Shown here piece after piece: positions 8,610-16,499 of a stretch of 64,000 bases of DNA. Location of the stretch: positions 62,001 through 126,000 of the forward strand of contig NZ_JACKVK010000002.1 in assembly GCF_025823185.1 (NCBI RefSeq), read 5' to 3'. Origin of the DNA: Mycobacterium yunnanensis. Lineage in GTDB: Bacteria > Actinomycetota > Actinomycetes > Mycobacteriales > Mycobacteriaceae. Numbering within the stretch: position 1 is the stretch's first letter; every line of letters begins with the position of its first letter. The notes below the pieces were generated by a model that saw only the letters and a list, made by a program, of their open reading frames with translations, did not search any database and was not told the origin of the DNA. A program made the position numbers and the translations under genes.

Positions 8610-9382
8610 TCGTCCGAATCCTCCTGGGTCTCGACGGGAGTGCGGTGCGTGCCGGTCAGCACCACGTCCCAGCGGTAGCCGGTCGCCCACTCGTGCGTGG
8701 TGACGTCGTGGTCGTAGGTGGCGACGAGTCGGTCGCGTGCCTTCTGGTCGGTGATGGCCTGGTAGATCGGGTCGAATGCGAACAGCGGGTCACCGGGGAA
8801 GTACATCTGGGTGACCATTCGCTGGGTGAATTCCGTTCCGAACAGCGAGAAGTGGATGTGGGCGGGGCGCCAGGCGTTGCGGTGATTCTTCCACGGATAG
8901 GGACCTGGCTTGATGGTGGTGAACCGGTAGAAGCCGTCGTCGTCGGTGAGGCAGCGGCCGGTGCCGGTGAAGTTCGGGTCGACCGGTGCCGGATGCTGGT
9001 CCCGCAGATGGATGTAGCGCCCGGCGGCGTTGGCCTGCCAGATCTCGACGAGTTGCCGGCGCACGGGACGGCCGTCGCCGTCGACCACGCGACCGGTGAC
9101 CACCATCCGCTCGCCGATCGGGTCGCCTCCGTGGCCGATGGTGAGGTCGGATTCCAGTGCGTCGACGTCGCGTTCGCCGAAGCACGGCGTCCACAGTTCG
9201 ACGCCCTCGGGATCGGCGTGGTGAAGGTCCTTCGTCGGATGGCGAAGCACGCTGCTGCGATAGGGCGAGTAGTCCAGCCGCGGCTGGATCTCCTCGACAC
9301 CGGCTCGCTCATAAGCAATTCCGATGGCCGCGATCTCCGCGCTGACGTCGGCCTGCGTGGCCTGAATGCCCACTGCGTTCAT
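8606..9382 (-). CDS. pcaH: Protocatechuate 3,4-dioxygenase beta subunit
   Basis: Catalytic subunit carrying the non-haem Fe(III). The ligand region is visible: the GPYPW tyrosine near residue 160 and the RPAHIHFS histidine pair near 173-175, in the intradiol fold with LVEIWQANAAGRYIH near 110. 258 residues. First gene of the pcaHGBL operon, transcribed toward lower coordinates. The ATG at 9382 gives MNAVGIQ; codons further upstream would run into the operator-like box at 9427-9441 in the divergent promoter region shared with the IclR gene. Confidence 0.95.
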   Translation of the reverse strand: MNAVGIQATQADVSAEIAAIGIAYERAGVEEIQPRLDYSPYRSSVLRHPTKDLHHADPEGVELWTPCFGERDVDALESDLTIGHGGDPIGERMVVTGRVVDGDGRPVRRQLVEIWQANAAGRYIHLRDQHPAPVDPNFTGTGRCLTDDDGFYRFTTIKPGPYPWKNHRNAWRPAHIHFSLFGTEFTQRMVTQMYFPGDPLFAFDPIYQAITDQKARDRLVATYDHDVTTHEWATGYRWDVVLTGTHRTPVETQEDSDE

Positions 9383-9426
9383 GGGTGGAACGTATCCCGC
9401 CCCGGTGCGAACGCGGAAGCGTACGG

Positions 9427-9441
9427 TTCCACTGAGCGAAA
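9427..9441. promoter_or_regulatory. Putative IclR-type operator between pcaH and regulator
   Basis: The 15-mer TTCCACTGAGCGAAA has arms TTCCACT and AGCGAAA around a single centre base (5 of 7 arm pairs complementary). It lies in the 70-bp gap between the divergent pcaH and IclR genes. A 13-of-15 identical copy lies upstream of pobA (11454-11468). The position suits control of both directions by the adjacent IclR protein; binding is inference. Confidence 0.6.
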
Positions 9442-9452
9442 GGAATGGTCGA

Positions 9453-10217
9453 TTGGCGGGAAACACGTCCGTGCCCGGCGCGAGGGTCTCGGCGCGGCTG
9501 CTGGCCATCATCGGAGCCTTCGACGACACCCATCGCGTCCTGCGTCTGTCCGCCATCGCCGAGCGCGCGCACCTGACGCTCCCCACCGCTCACCGGCTGG
9601 TCGGCGAGCTGGTCGACGGCCGTGCCTTGGAGCGCCGCGCCGACGGCACCTACGTGGTGGGGCCGCTGCTGTGGGAGGTCGGTCTGCTGGCCCCGGTGCA
9701 GGCCGAGCTCCGTCAGATCGCCGAGCCGTTCCTGCACGACGTCTACGCCGCAACCCTGGCCACCGTGCACCTCGCGGTGCGCGACGGCGACGAAGTGCTC
9801 TACCTCGACCGAATGTCCGGACGGGCGTCGGTACCGATCGTCAGCCGCGTCGGCAGCCGGCTGCCCCTGTACTGCACCGGGGTCGGCAAGGTGCTGCTCG
9901 CGCACGCCCCGCCGGACGTCCAGCAGCGGGTGTTCGCCTCACTGCGGCGCATCACCCCCCACACCATCACCCAGCCCGCCGTGCTCGGCGCGCAGTTGGA
10001 GCGGGTCCGGCGCGAGGACGTCGCCAGCACCGTCGAGGAGATGTCGCTCGGGGGCTGCTCGCTGGCCGTACCGGTGCGCCGTCGCGAGGCAGGGGGCGAG
10101 CCGGAGGTGGTGGCCGCCATCGGTGTCGTCGTGCCGTCGCTCAAGCGCGACCGGCAGCGGCTGATGGGCGCTCTGCAGGTCGCCGCCCGCGGCGTCGGCC
10201 GAATCCTGGGCGCCTGA
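9453..10217 (+). CDS. IclR-family transcriptional regulator of the pca/pob genes
   Basis: IclR regulator: winged HTH at about residues 10-70 (RLLAIIGAFDDTHRVLRLSA then LTLPTAHRLVGELV), followed by the effector-binding domain with LPLYCTGVGKVLLA near 133. Family members such as PcaR, PcaU and PobR respond to protocatechuate, beta-ketoadipate or 4-hydroxybenzoate. I chose TTG at 9453 because AAAGGA lies about 8 bp upstream and the longer ATG reading from 9366 would overlap the operator and run antisense into pcaH. It is divergent from pcaHGBL and convergent with pobA. Effector and mode (activator or repressor) are not visible. Confidence 0.85.
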   Translation: MAGNTSVPGARVSARLLAIIGAFDDTHRVLRLSAIAERAHLTLPTAHRLVGELVDGRALERRADGTYVVGPLLWEVGLLAPVQAELRQIAEPFLHDVYAATLATVHLAVRDGDEVLYLDRMSGRASVPIVSRVGSRLPLYCTGVGKVLLAHAPPDVQQRVFASLRRITPHTITQPAVLGAQLERVRREDVASTVEEMSLGGCSLAVPVRRREAGGEPEVVAAIGVVVPSLKRDRQRLMGALQVAARGVGRILGA

Positions 10218-10228
10218 GCGATCAGGCG
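10211..10228. terminator. Bidirectional hairpin spanning both stop codons of iclR and pobA
   Basis: Perfect 7-bp arms CGCCTGA (10211-10217) and TCAGGCG (10222-10228) around GCGA. The IclR stop lies in the left arm and the pobA stop in the right arm, so one small stem closes both convergent genes. There is no T-tract, which is usual for mycobacterial terminators. Confidence 0.5.
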
Positions 10229-11409
10229 GTGGGCCAGCCCGTGTAGGCCTCGGCGAGGTACGTCGAGCCAGCCGTGGAGGAGACCACCGAGTTCAGCTCA
10301 CCGACTTGGCGTCGGACGTCGAAGGGCGTGGCCTCCGGCAGGGTGTGCAGCATCGTGGTCATCCAGTAGGAGAAGTGCTGCGCCTTCCAGACCCGTGCCA
10401 GCGCCCGGTCGGTGTATTCGTCGAGGGCGTTCGCCTCGCGTCGTCGCAGGAAGCGCTCGATGCACTCGGCGAGCACCCGGGTGTCGGCCAGCGCGAGATT
10501 CAGCCCCTTGGCACCGGTCGGCGGCACCGTGTGCGCCGCATCCCCGGCCAGCACGAGGCGGCCATAGCGCATCGGTTCGCAGACGAAGCTCCGAAAGCGC
10601 AGCACGGTCTTCGACGTGACCGGGCCCTCGGCCAGCGTGTAACCGTTGGCCCCGACCCTCTTGCCGAGTTCGGTCCAGATCCGGTCGTCGGACCACGCGT
10701 CGACGTCCTCGCCAGGGTCGCACTGGAAGTACATGCGTTGTACCTCGGTGGTGCGCTGGCTGATCAGGGCGAACCCGTGCTCGGAGTGGTTGTAGATCAG
10801 CTCGGGTGCGCTCGGTGGCGCCTGGCACAGGATGCCGAACCAAGCGAAGGGATACTCGCGAAAGTAGTCGCGGCGCAACGTGTCCGGGATCGCCTGGCGG
10901 CAGACTCCGTGCGAACCGTCGGCCCCGACGAGGACCTCGCAGCGGATCTCCGTGGCGACCCCGTCGGAGTCGACGAAGCGGATGCCGGGACGCTCGCTCG
11001 TGGCGTCGACGACCGCGGTGTCGGTGACGCCGAAACGGACGTCACCACCGTCGCGTTCCCGGGCCGTGGCGAGGTCGACGAACACGTCGGTCTGCGGATA
11101 GAGCCACACCGAGGCCCCGGTCAGGCCGTGCAGGTCGACACGGTGGTCGGCGCCTCCGAAGCCAAGGCTGATGCCGCGGTGTTCGTCACCCTCGCGCAAC
11201 ACGCGGTCGGACACCCCGCCGTCGACGAGCAGTCGGACGCTGTCGCGTTCGAGGATGCCCGCCCGCACCGTCTGCTCGATCTCGGCACGGGTGCGCGTGT
11301 CGATCACGGTGGAGTCGATCCCGTTGCACGACAACAGGTGCGACAGCATCAGACCGGCGGGGCCACCGCCGACGATGGCCACGGTGGTGGTGGTCGATCG
11401 CGCGCTCAT
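10222..11409 (-). CDS. pobA: 4-hydroxybenzoate 3-monooxygenase
   Basis: FAD-dependent hydroxylase converting 4-hydroxybenzoate to protocatechuate, feeding the adjacent pca operon. The dinucleotide motif GGGPAGLM lies near residue 14, the DG motif VGADGSHG near 158 and the GD motif LAGDAAHTVPPTGAKG near 285. Length 395 matches the well-studied Pseudomonas enzyme (394). The ATG at 11409 begins MSARSTTTTVAIVGGG; a longer in-frame reading would cross the operator-like box at 11454-11468. NADH versus NADPH preference cannot be read with confidence. Confidence 0.95.
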   Translation of the reverse strand: MSARSTTTTVAIVGGGPAGLMLSHLLSCNGIDSTVIDTRTRAEIEQTVRAGILERDSVRLLVDGGVSDRVLREGDEHRGISLGFGGADHRVDLHGLTGASVWLYPQTDVFVDLATARERDGGDVRFGVTDTAVVDATSERPGIRFVDSDGVATEIRCEVLVGADGSHGVCRQAIPDTLRRDYFREYPFAWFGILCQAPPSAPELIYNHSEHGFALISQRTTEVQRMYFQCDPGEDVDAWSDDRIWTELGKRVGANGYTLAEGPVTSKTVLRFRSFVCEPMRYGRLVLAGDAAHTVPPTGAKGLNLALADTRVLAECIERFLRRREANALDEYTDRALARVWKAQHFSYWMTTMLHTLPEATPFDVRRQVGELNSVVSSTAGSTYLAEAYTGWPTA

Positions 11410-11453
11410 GTCCTCGATTTCACCGCAGCCGGTGGCCGCGGTCCAGAGCGGAC

Positions 11454-11468
11454 TTCCGCTCAGCGAAA
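11454..11468. promoter_or_regulatory. Putative IclR-type operator upstream of pobA
   Basis: The 15-mer TTCCGCTCAGCGAAA, arms TTCCGCT and AGCGAAA with 6 of 7 pairs complementary, lies 45 bp upstream of the pobA ATG. It is nearly identical to the box at 9427-9441 in the pcaH/iclR gap, suggesting coordinate control by the same IclR protein. Confidence 0.6.
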
Positions 11469-11469
11469 A

Positions 11470-11498
11470 CGTCCCCGCTGCCAGGGGCAACGGGGACG
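11470..11498 (-). terminator. Hairpin downstream of the MHS transporter gene
   Basis: Perfect 8-bp arms CGTCCCCG (11470-11477) and CGGGGACG (11491-11498) with a 13-nt loop, 17 bp past the stop of the minus-strand transporter and just before the pobA operator. Likely separates the quinate/shikimate transcript from the pobA promoter. Confidence 0.5.
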
Positions 11499-11514
11499 CT
11501 CGACTCCGTTCGTG

Positions 11515-12846
11515 TCAGTGGTCGACCAGCTTGCGTGCCGGACCGGGGGTCGTGCCCAGCAAGGCGGTCGGCACGTCCTTGGTCTCGCGGGCCGTCAGCG
11601 CCGATCCGGCGGCGATGACGCACACGACGGCGGTGAAGGCGCCGATGACGAGCCAGCCGCCCTCGCGGATGCCGCCAAGGGCGGTCACGATCGTCGGCGC
11701 GAAGCCCGCCACCAGGAACCCGAGCTGGGTTCCGATCGCCACGCCGGAGAAGCGCACCTTGGTGCTGAACATCTCGTTGTAGAACGAGGGCCACACGGCG
11801 TTGGCTGCGCCGTAACCGAATGCGAAGGTCGCGACGGCGAGCACGAAGGTCAGCGTGTGGTCGGTGTTGCTCATCGACAGCATGTGGAAGGGCATCAAGG
11901 CGGCCGAAGCCAGTGCGCCGTAAACGAATACCGGCTTGCGGCCGATCTTGTCGGCGAGCATGCCGAACATCGGTTGCGTGCCAAGCGCGACGACGTTGGC
12001 CACGACGACCAGCCACAGCGTGATGTCGGCGGGCAGGCCCACCTTCTTGCCGTACGCGATGGCCAGCGTGCCGAAGACCGTCGAGACCGCGGCGATGAAG
12101 GCGCAGAAGAAGACCCTCAGCACGTCGCGCCAATGGTCGCGCAGCAGCGGCTTGAGCGGCATCTTGGCGATGTTGCCGGTGGCCTTGGCCTCTTCGAACT
12201 CCGGCGTCTCGTGCAGCTTGCGGCGAATGAAGTAGGCGACCAGTACGACCACCGCGCTCAGCCAGAACGGAATGCGCCAGCCCCACGACAATTCGTCGTC
12301 GTCGGACAGGGAGACGAAGGGAATCAGAACCAGCGACGCCAAGATCAGACCGCCCTGCGTGCCGGTCAGGGTCCAGGAGGTGTAGAACGCCCGCTGGTGA
12401 TCGGGAGCATGCTCGAGGGTCAGCGAGCTGGCGCCGGCCTGCTCGCCTGCGGCCGAGAAGCCTTGCAGCAGGCGGCACAGCACCAACAGGCTGATGCCCA
12501 GGTAGCCGGCAGTGTCGTAGCTGGGCAGGCAGCCGATCGCGAAGGTGGACACGCCCATCAGGACGATCGTGAACATGAGCACCTTCTGGCGGCCGATCCG
12601 GTCGCCGAAGTGCCCGAGCACGAAGGCGCCGACCGGCCGAGCGAAGTACGCGACGCCGAAGGTCGCGAACGACATCAGCAGCGCGGCCTGTTCGCCGCCC
12701 TCGGGAAAGAACACCCGGGGGAAGATGAGGGCTGCCGCTTGCCCGAAGAGGAAGAAGTCGTAGTACTCCACGGCGCTGCCCATGAAGCTGGCCAGGGCCG
12801 CGCGCTTCGGCGTACGCGCCGGTCCGGTCTGGGATGTGACGGTCAT
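11515..12846 (-). CDS. MFS metabolite:H+ symporter (shikimate/quinate-type transporter)
   Basis: Twelve-helix major facilitator of the metabolite:H+ symporter subfamily (ShiA/ProP-like). Typical features are EYYDFFLFG in the first helix, the loop FGDRIGRQKVL between helices 2 and 3 (about residue 80), and LLQGFSAAGEQAGA near 127. 443 residues; the ATG at 12846 has a strong AGGAGG Shine-Dalgarno. It lies 46 bp downstream of the quinate/shikimate dehydrogenase gene on the same strand, so uptake of quinate, shikimate or dehydroshikimate is the likely role. A benzoate or protocatechuate transporter is the main alternative. Confidence 0.8.
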   Translation of the reverse strand: MTVTSQTGPARTPKRAALASFMGSAVEYYDFFLFGQAAALIFPRVFFPEGGEQAALLMSFATFGVAYFARPVGAFVLGHFGDRIGRQKVLMFTIVLMGVSTFAIGCLPSYDTAGYLGISLLVLCRLLQGFSAAGEQAGASSLTLEHAPDHQRAFYTSWTLTGTQGGLILASLVLIPFVSLSDDDELSWGWRIPFWLSAVVVLVAYFIRRKLHETPEFEEAKATGNIAKMPLKPLLRDHWRDVLRVFFCAFIAAVSTVFGTLAIAYGKKVGLPADITLWLVVVANVVALGTQPMFGMLADKIGRKPVFVYGALASAALMPFHMLSMSNTDHTLTFVLAVATFAFGYGAANAVWPSFYNEMFSTKVRFSGVAIGTQLGFLVAGFAPTIVTALGGIREGGWLVIGAFTAVVCVIAAGSALTARETKDVPTALLGTTPGPARKLVDH

Positions 12847-12892
12847 CGGATTCCTCCTGGGTTCCTGCGGGGGCGTGGGCGACGGGTGCGAA

Positions 12893-13750
12893 TCACGAGA
12901 CGAGGCCTCGGAAGTGACGCGACATCCTGGCCGCGTCCGGTGCGATGCCGGTGATCAACTCGAAGGCGGTGGTGGCCTGATGTACGGCCATGTGGCCACC
13001 GTCGAGCGTGCGGCAGCCCACGCGGCGCGCGGCGGTCAGCAGCGCGGTGTCCAGTGGTCGGTAGACGATGTCGGCGACCCAGAGACCGGGGTGCAGCAGC
13101 GCCTCGTCGAACGGGAGACCGGGGTGGTCGGCCATGCCGGTGGGGGTGCAGTGCACGACGCCGTCGCCGTGGGCGAGCAGCACGTCGAGCTTGTCGAAGG
13201 CCGACGCGTCGACGCGCGCCTCGGGATGGCGGGCAGACAGCTCGCCGGCCAACGTCGCGGCGCGGTCGACGTCGACGTCGACGACGGTCAGGTGGTCGGT
13301 GCCCAGGTCGAGCAGCGCGTGGCCGACGGCCGTGCCCGCGCCGCCGGCTCCCAGGAGGACGACGTCGTCGGTGGCGGCCCCGGGCAGGCCCTCGGCGAAT
13401 CCGGTGGCGAAACCGGGCGCGTCGGTGTTGTACCCGACGGTCCGGGAGGACTCGAAGACCACCGTGTTGACCGCGCCGAGTGCGGCGGCCGCGTCGTCGA
13501 CCACGTCGAGATGGGGGATCACCAGTTGCTTGCAGGGGTGTGTGACGTTGAGCGCGTCGAAGCCCAGCGCCCGAGCCCACCGAAGCACCTCGCCGACCTG
13601 GTCGGGGGTGACGCCGATTTCGCGGAGGTCGACGGTGCGGTACAGGTAGTCCAGGCCGTGCGCCTTGCCCTCGGCCATGTGCAGGGCGGGGGTCAGGGAC
13701 GGGCCGACACCGATGCCGACCAGTCCGACCAAGAAGGGTTTCGCCGTCAT
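12893..13750 (-). CDS. Quinate/shikimate dehydrogenase (catabolic AroE paralogue, QsuD-like)
   Basis: NAD(P)-dependent oxidation of quinate or shikimate to 3-dehydroquinate or 3-dehydroshikimate. 285 residues. The substrate-binding segment is VGPSLTPALHMAEG near residue 15, close to the catabolic actinobacterial enzymes rather than the biosynthetic AroE SxSLSPxxHN form. The catalytic Lys lies in NVTHPCKQ near 73, and the nucleotide loop is GAGGAGTAVG near 136. The second strand ends VVDVDVDR; acidic residues there favour NAD over NADP, as in Corynebacterium QsuD (established for that family). A TetR-type palindrome lies 18 bp upstream of its ATG. The context with QsuB and pca genes makes a catabolic role likely. 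Confidence 0.88.
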   Translation of the reverse strand: MTAKPFLVGLVGIGVGPSLTPALHMAEGKAHGLDYLYRTVDLREIGVTPDQVGEVLRWARALGFDALNVTHPCKQLVIPHLDVVDDAAAALGAVNTVVFESSRTVGYNTDAPGFATGFAEGLPGAATDDVVLLGAGGAGTAVGHALLDLGTDHLTVVDVDVDRAATLAGELSARHPEARVDASAFDKLDVLLAHGDGVVHCTPTGMADHPGLPFDEALLHPGLWVADIVYRPLDTALLTAARRVGCRTLDGGHMAVHQATTAFELITGIAPDAARMSRHFRGLVS

Positions 13751-13767
13751 GCCGACCTGCTCTCGCT

Positions 13768-13791
13768 TATGTACTAACTGGTACGTACAGA
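13768..13791. promoter_or_regulatory. TetR-type operator upstream of the quinate/shikimate dehydrogenase
   Basis: Imperfect palindrome with core ATGTACTAAC-TGG-TACGTACA, outer arms TGTAC/GTACA. Read against the reverse complement of the site at 14573-14596, it shares ATGTACTAA, then GGT and TACA at the same spacing. It lies 18 bp upstream of the dehydrogenase ATG and so overlaps its ribosome-binding or promoter region. Probable target of the TetR protein encoded at 13867-14523. Confidence 0.62.
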
Positions 13792-13866
13792 GTTGAGCAG
13801 TGTGGTGTGCGTCTCGTCAACCCCGGATGGTGGCGCGGATCTCTCACCGTGTTCGAAATGGCGGCG

Positions 13867-14523
13867 CTAGCGGGTGGTAAGCCAGCCGACCACGACGTCG
13901 CCGATCATTCGCCGCATGCGGGCGCGTTGGGACAGGTCGGTGAAGTCGACGCCGAACAGGAAGCCGAACGTGTGTCGGTTGGCCACCTGAAAGACGCAGT
14001 AGGAGCTGATGACTATGTGCACGTCGAGCGCGTCGACGTCGTCGCGGAAGGCGCCCTCGGCGCGGCCGCGTCCCAGGATCTCGTCGAGGAGCGAGGTGGC
14101 GGGCTGGGAGAGGGAGCGTAGCGAGTCGAGTCGGGCGATGAAGGCGCCACGGTGGATGTTCTCGATCGACACCAGCCGGATGAAGGCCTGATGGTCGAGG
14201 TGGTGGTCGAAGGTGAGTTCGGCCAGCCGGCGCATGGCGACCACCGGGTCGACGTGGTCGACCTGGAGAAGCTGCTCGGCGTCGCGGATGCCGCGGTAGG
14301 CGTTCTCGAGCACCGCGAGGTACAGCTGTTCCTTGCCGCCGAAGTAGTAGTAGATCATCCGCTTGGTGGTCCGGGTGCGCTGCGCAATCTCGTCCACTCG
14401 CGCCCCTGAGTAGCCCGATTCGGCGAAGACCTCGGTGGCCACGGCCAGTACCTCGGCGCGGGTGCGCTCGGCGTCGCGCAGCAGCTCCCGCTTTGGCTGG
14501 GGCCTCGACTCGGGATGCGCCAC
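13867..14523 (-). CDS. TetR-family regulator of quinate/shikimate catabolism
   Basis: 218 residues. N-terminal TetR HTH with the usual pattern AEVLAVATEVFAESGYSGAR then VDEIAQRTRTTKRMIYYYFG at about residues 25-65, followed by an all-helical ligand domain. It lies between the dehydrogenase gene (same strand, downstream) and the divergent QsuB-like gene. The matching palindromes in front of both make it the likely local repressor. Corynebacterium uses a LysR activator (QsuR) for the equivalent genes, so the regulator type differs here. The probable ligand is a pathway intermediate such as dehydroshikimate or quinate, by inference. Confidence 0.85.
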   Translation of the reverse strand: MAHPESRPQPKRELLRDAERTRAEVLAVATEVFAESGYSGARVDEIAQRTRTTKRMIYYYFGGKEQLYLAVLENAYRGIRDAEQLLQVDHVDPVVAMRRLAELTFDHHLDHQAFIRLVSIENIHRGAFIARLDSLRSLSQPATSLLDEILGRGRAEGAFRDDVDALDVHIVISSYCVFQVANRHTFGFLFGVDFTDLSQRARMRRMIGDVVVGWLTTR

Positions 14524-14572
14524 GCCCGGCAGCTTACCGAGCGACGAGGGCCGATCTCGGCGTCGCCTTCCG

Positions 14573-14596
14573 AATGTATGAACCGTTTAGTACATT
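14573..14596. promoter_or_regulatory. TetR-type operator between tetR and qsuB-like gene
   Basis: Imperfect palindrome with outer arms AATGTA and TACATT, centre AACCGTTTAG. It is the inverted counterpart of the site at 13768-13791. It lies 22 bp upstream of the QsuB-like ATG and 50 bp from the tetR start, so it could control both genes. Confidence 0.62.
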
Positions 14597-14618
14597 GAAT
14601 TGTGATTGGAGGCACACC

Positions 14619-16436
14619 ATGAGGACGTCCATCGCCACCGTGTCCATCAGCGGCTCCCTGGTCGAGAAGCTGCACGCCTGCGCGGCCGCGGGTTTCGACG
14701 GCGTCGAGATCTTCGAGCCGGATCTGATCGCCAGCGACCATAGCCCCGAGGAGATCCGCGGGCTCGCGCGACGGTTGGGCCTCACGCTGGACCTCTACCA
14801 ACCGCTGCGCGACATCGAGGGCGTCGACGACGAGACCTTCGCCGAGAACCTGCGCCGCACCGCGGCCACCTTCGCCACCGCCCACCGACTGGGCATCGGC
14901 ACCGTGCTCGTCTGCAGCAACGTGGCCACCGCCACCGTCGACTCCGACGAGCACTCCGCCGACCAACTGCGCCGACTGGGCGACGTGGCCGCGCGCTACG
15001 ACGTTCGGGTTGCCTTCGAGGCGTTGGCCTGGGGCCGCTTCGTCGACGACTACCGCCGGGCCTGGCGCATCGTCGAACTGGCCGACCACCCCGCCGTCGG
15101 CGTCTGCCTCGACAGCTTCCACGTGTTGTCGCGTGGCCACGATCCGGCCGCCATCGAGGACATCCCCGGCGAGAAGATCTTCTACCTCCAACTCGCCGAC
15201 GCCCCAGCGCTTTCCATGGATGTGCTGTCGTGGAGCCGGCACCACCGGCTGTTCCCTGGCGAGGGGGACTTCGACCTGGCGACCTTCGTCGCCCACGTGC
15301 TGGCGACCGGTTTCGACGGCCCGCTGTCGCTCGAGGTCTTCAACGACACCTTCCGGCAGACCGACCCCGACCGGACCGCCGTGCATGCGCTGCGGTCGCT
15401 GATCTGGTTGCAGGACAAGGTCGCCGCGCTGCCCGGGGTTCGACGCGCCGCCGGTCTCACCCCGGTGGCCGACGCGAAACCGCCGGTCGGGTTCGACTTC
15501 GTCGAACTCAAGGCCGAGGACACCAGTGACGTGGAGATCCTCTTGGAGCAACTGGGTTTCGTCGCGGGTGGACGCCACCGCACCAAGCCCGTCTCACTGT
15601 GGACCGCCGGCGACGTTCGCGTCGTGCTCAACGAACACCAGGCCCGCGATCGCACGCCCCACGTCGCGGCGGTGGGTCTGCAGGTCCCCGACGGCGACGC
15701 CACCTCGCGGCGGGCGGCGGACCTGATGGCACCGGTGGCCTACCGCCGGACGCACGCCTCCGAACAGGCGTTGGGCGGGGCGATCGCGCCCGACGGAACG
15801 GAGTTCTTCTGGGTGACGGCGCCACCGGCGGGATCACCACCTCCGTGGGTCGCCGAGTTCGAGAACGGGCTCCCACCGGATTCGGCCTCACCGCTGACCC
15901 ACGTCGACCACGTCAACCTCGCCGTCCCGTGGCAGACGTCCGACGAGGCGGTGCTCTTTCTGACCAGTGTCTTCGGGCTGGCCGCGGACGCCCCGACGGA
16001 GGTGGCGGGCCCACGCGGCCTGGTGCGCAGCCAGGTGATGCGGACCGACGACGGCTCGATCCGCTTGCCGCTCAACGTCGCCCCGCAGGTTCTCGAGGCG
16101 TCGGAGATGCCGCAGCACGTCGCGTTCGCGTGTGCCGACGTGGTCGCATTCGCTCGGCAGGCGCGGTCGAGGGGTCTGCGCTTCCTGGCCGTTCCCGACA
16201 ACTACTACGACTACGTGGCGGGTCGCTTCGGTGTGGAGGAATCCGTGGTCGCCGAGCTTCGCGAGCTGGATCTGCTGTACGACCGCAACCGCGACGGAGC
16301 CTTCATCCACTTCTACACCCGGACCGTCGGATCGGTGTTCTTCGAATTCGTCCAGCGCATCGGTGATTACGACGGTTACGGCACCGACAACGCGCCCGTC
16401 CGGCTGGCTGCTCAGCGCGTGCGCACTACCGGATAG
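14619..16436 (+). CDS. 3-dehydroshikimate dehydratase fused to HPPD-like VOC domain (QsuB/QuiC-type)
   Basis: Converts 3-dehydroshikimate to protocatechuate, joining quinate/shikimate breakdown to the pca operon. Residues about 1-275 are a xylose-isomerase-like TIM barrel with metal-ligand candidates in VAFEALAW (near 135), CLDSFH (near 165) and LEVFND (near 240). Residues about 285-605 are a vicinal-oxygen-chelate region resembling 4-hydroxyphenylpyruvate dioxygenase, keeping a plausible two-His/one-Glu set (HVDHVNLAV, QHVAFAC, FFEFVQRIGDYDGYG). 605 residues, close to the 618 of Corynebacterium QsuB. ATG at 14619 with GGAGG 7 bp upstream; longer readings cross the operator. The function of the C-terminal domain in this family is unsettled. 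Confidence 0.9.
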   Translation: MRTSIATVSISGSLVEKLHACAAAGFDGVEIFEPDLIASDHSPEEIRGLARRLGLTLDLYQPLRDIEGVDDETFAENLRRTAATFATAHRLGIGTVLVCSNVATATVDSDEHSADQLRRLGDVAARYDVRVAFEALAWGRFVDDYRRAWRIVELADHPAVGVCLDSFHVLSRGHDPAAIEDIPGEKIFYLQLADAPALSMDVLSWSRHHRLFPGEGDFDLATFVAHVLATGFDGPLSLEVFNDTFRQTDPDRTAVHALRSLIWLQDKVAALPGVRRAAGLTPVADAKPPVGFDFVELKAEDTSDVEILLEQLGFVAGGRHRTKPVSLWTAGDVRVVLNEHQARDRTPHVAAVGLQVPDGDATSRRAADLMAPVAYRRTHASEQALGGAIAPDGTEFFWVTAPPAGSPPPWVAEFENGLPPDSASPLTHVDHVNLAVPWQTSDEAVLFLTSVFGLAADAPTEVAGPRGLVRSQVMRTDDGSIRLPLNVAPQVLEASEMPQHVAFACADVVAFARQARSRGLRFLAVPDNYYDYVAGRFGVEESVVAELRELDLLYDRNRDGAFIHFYTRTVGSVFFEFVQRIGDYDGYGTDNAPVRLAAQRVRTTG

Positions 16437-16499
16437 CCCCCACCGCGCGGTTGCGCCACCGGGGAGGACAGCGCCGCCCCGGCCGCCCAGACTGGAGGC

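Noticed and set aside
10306..12954. 882-codon open frame on the plus strand across pobA and the MHS transporter
   Set aside because: Shadow of two well-supported genes on the other strand in GC-rich DNA; no recognisable domain.
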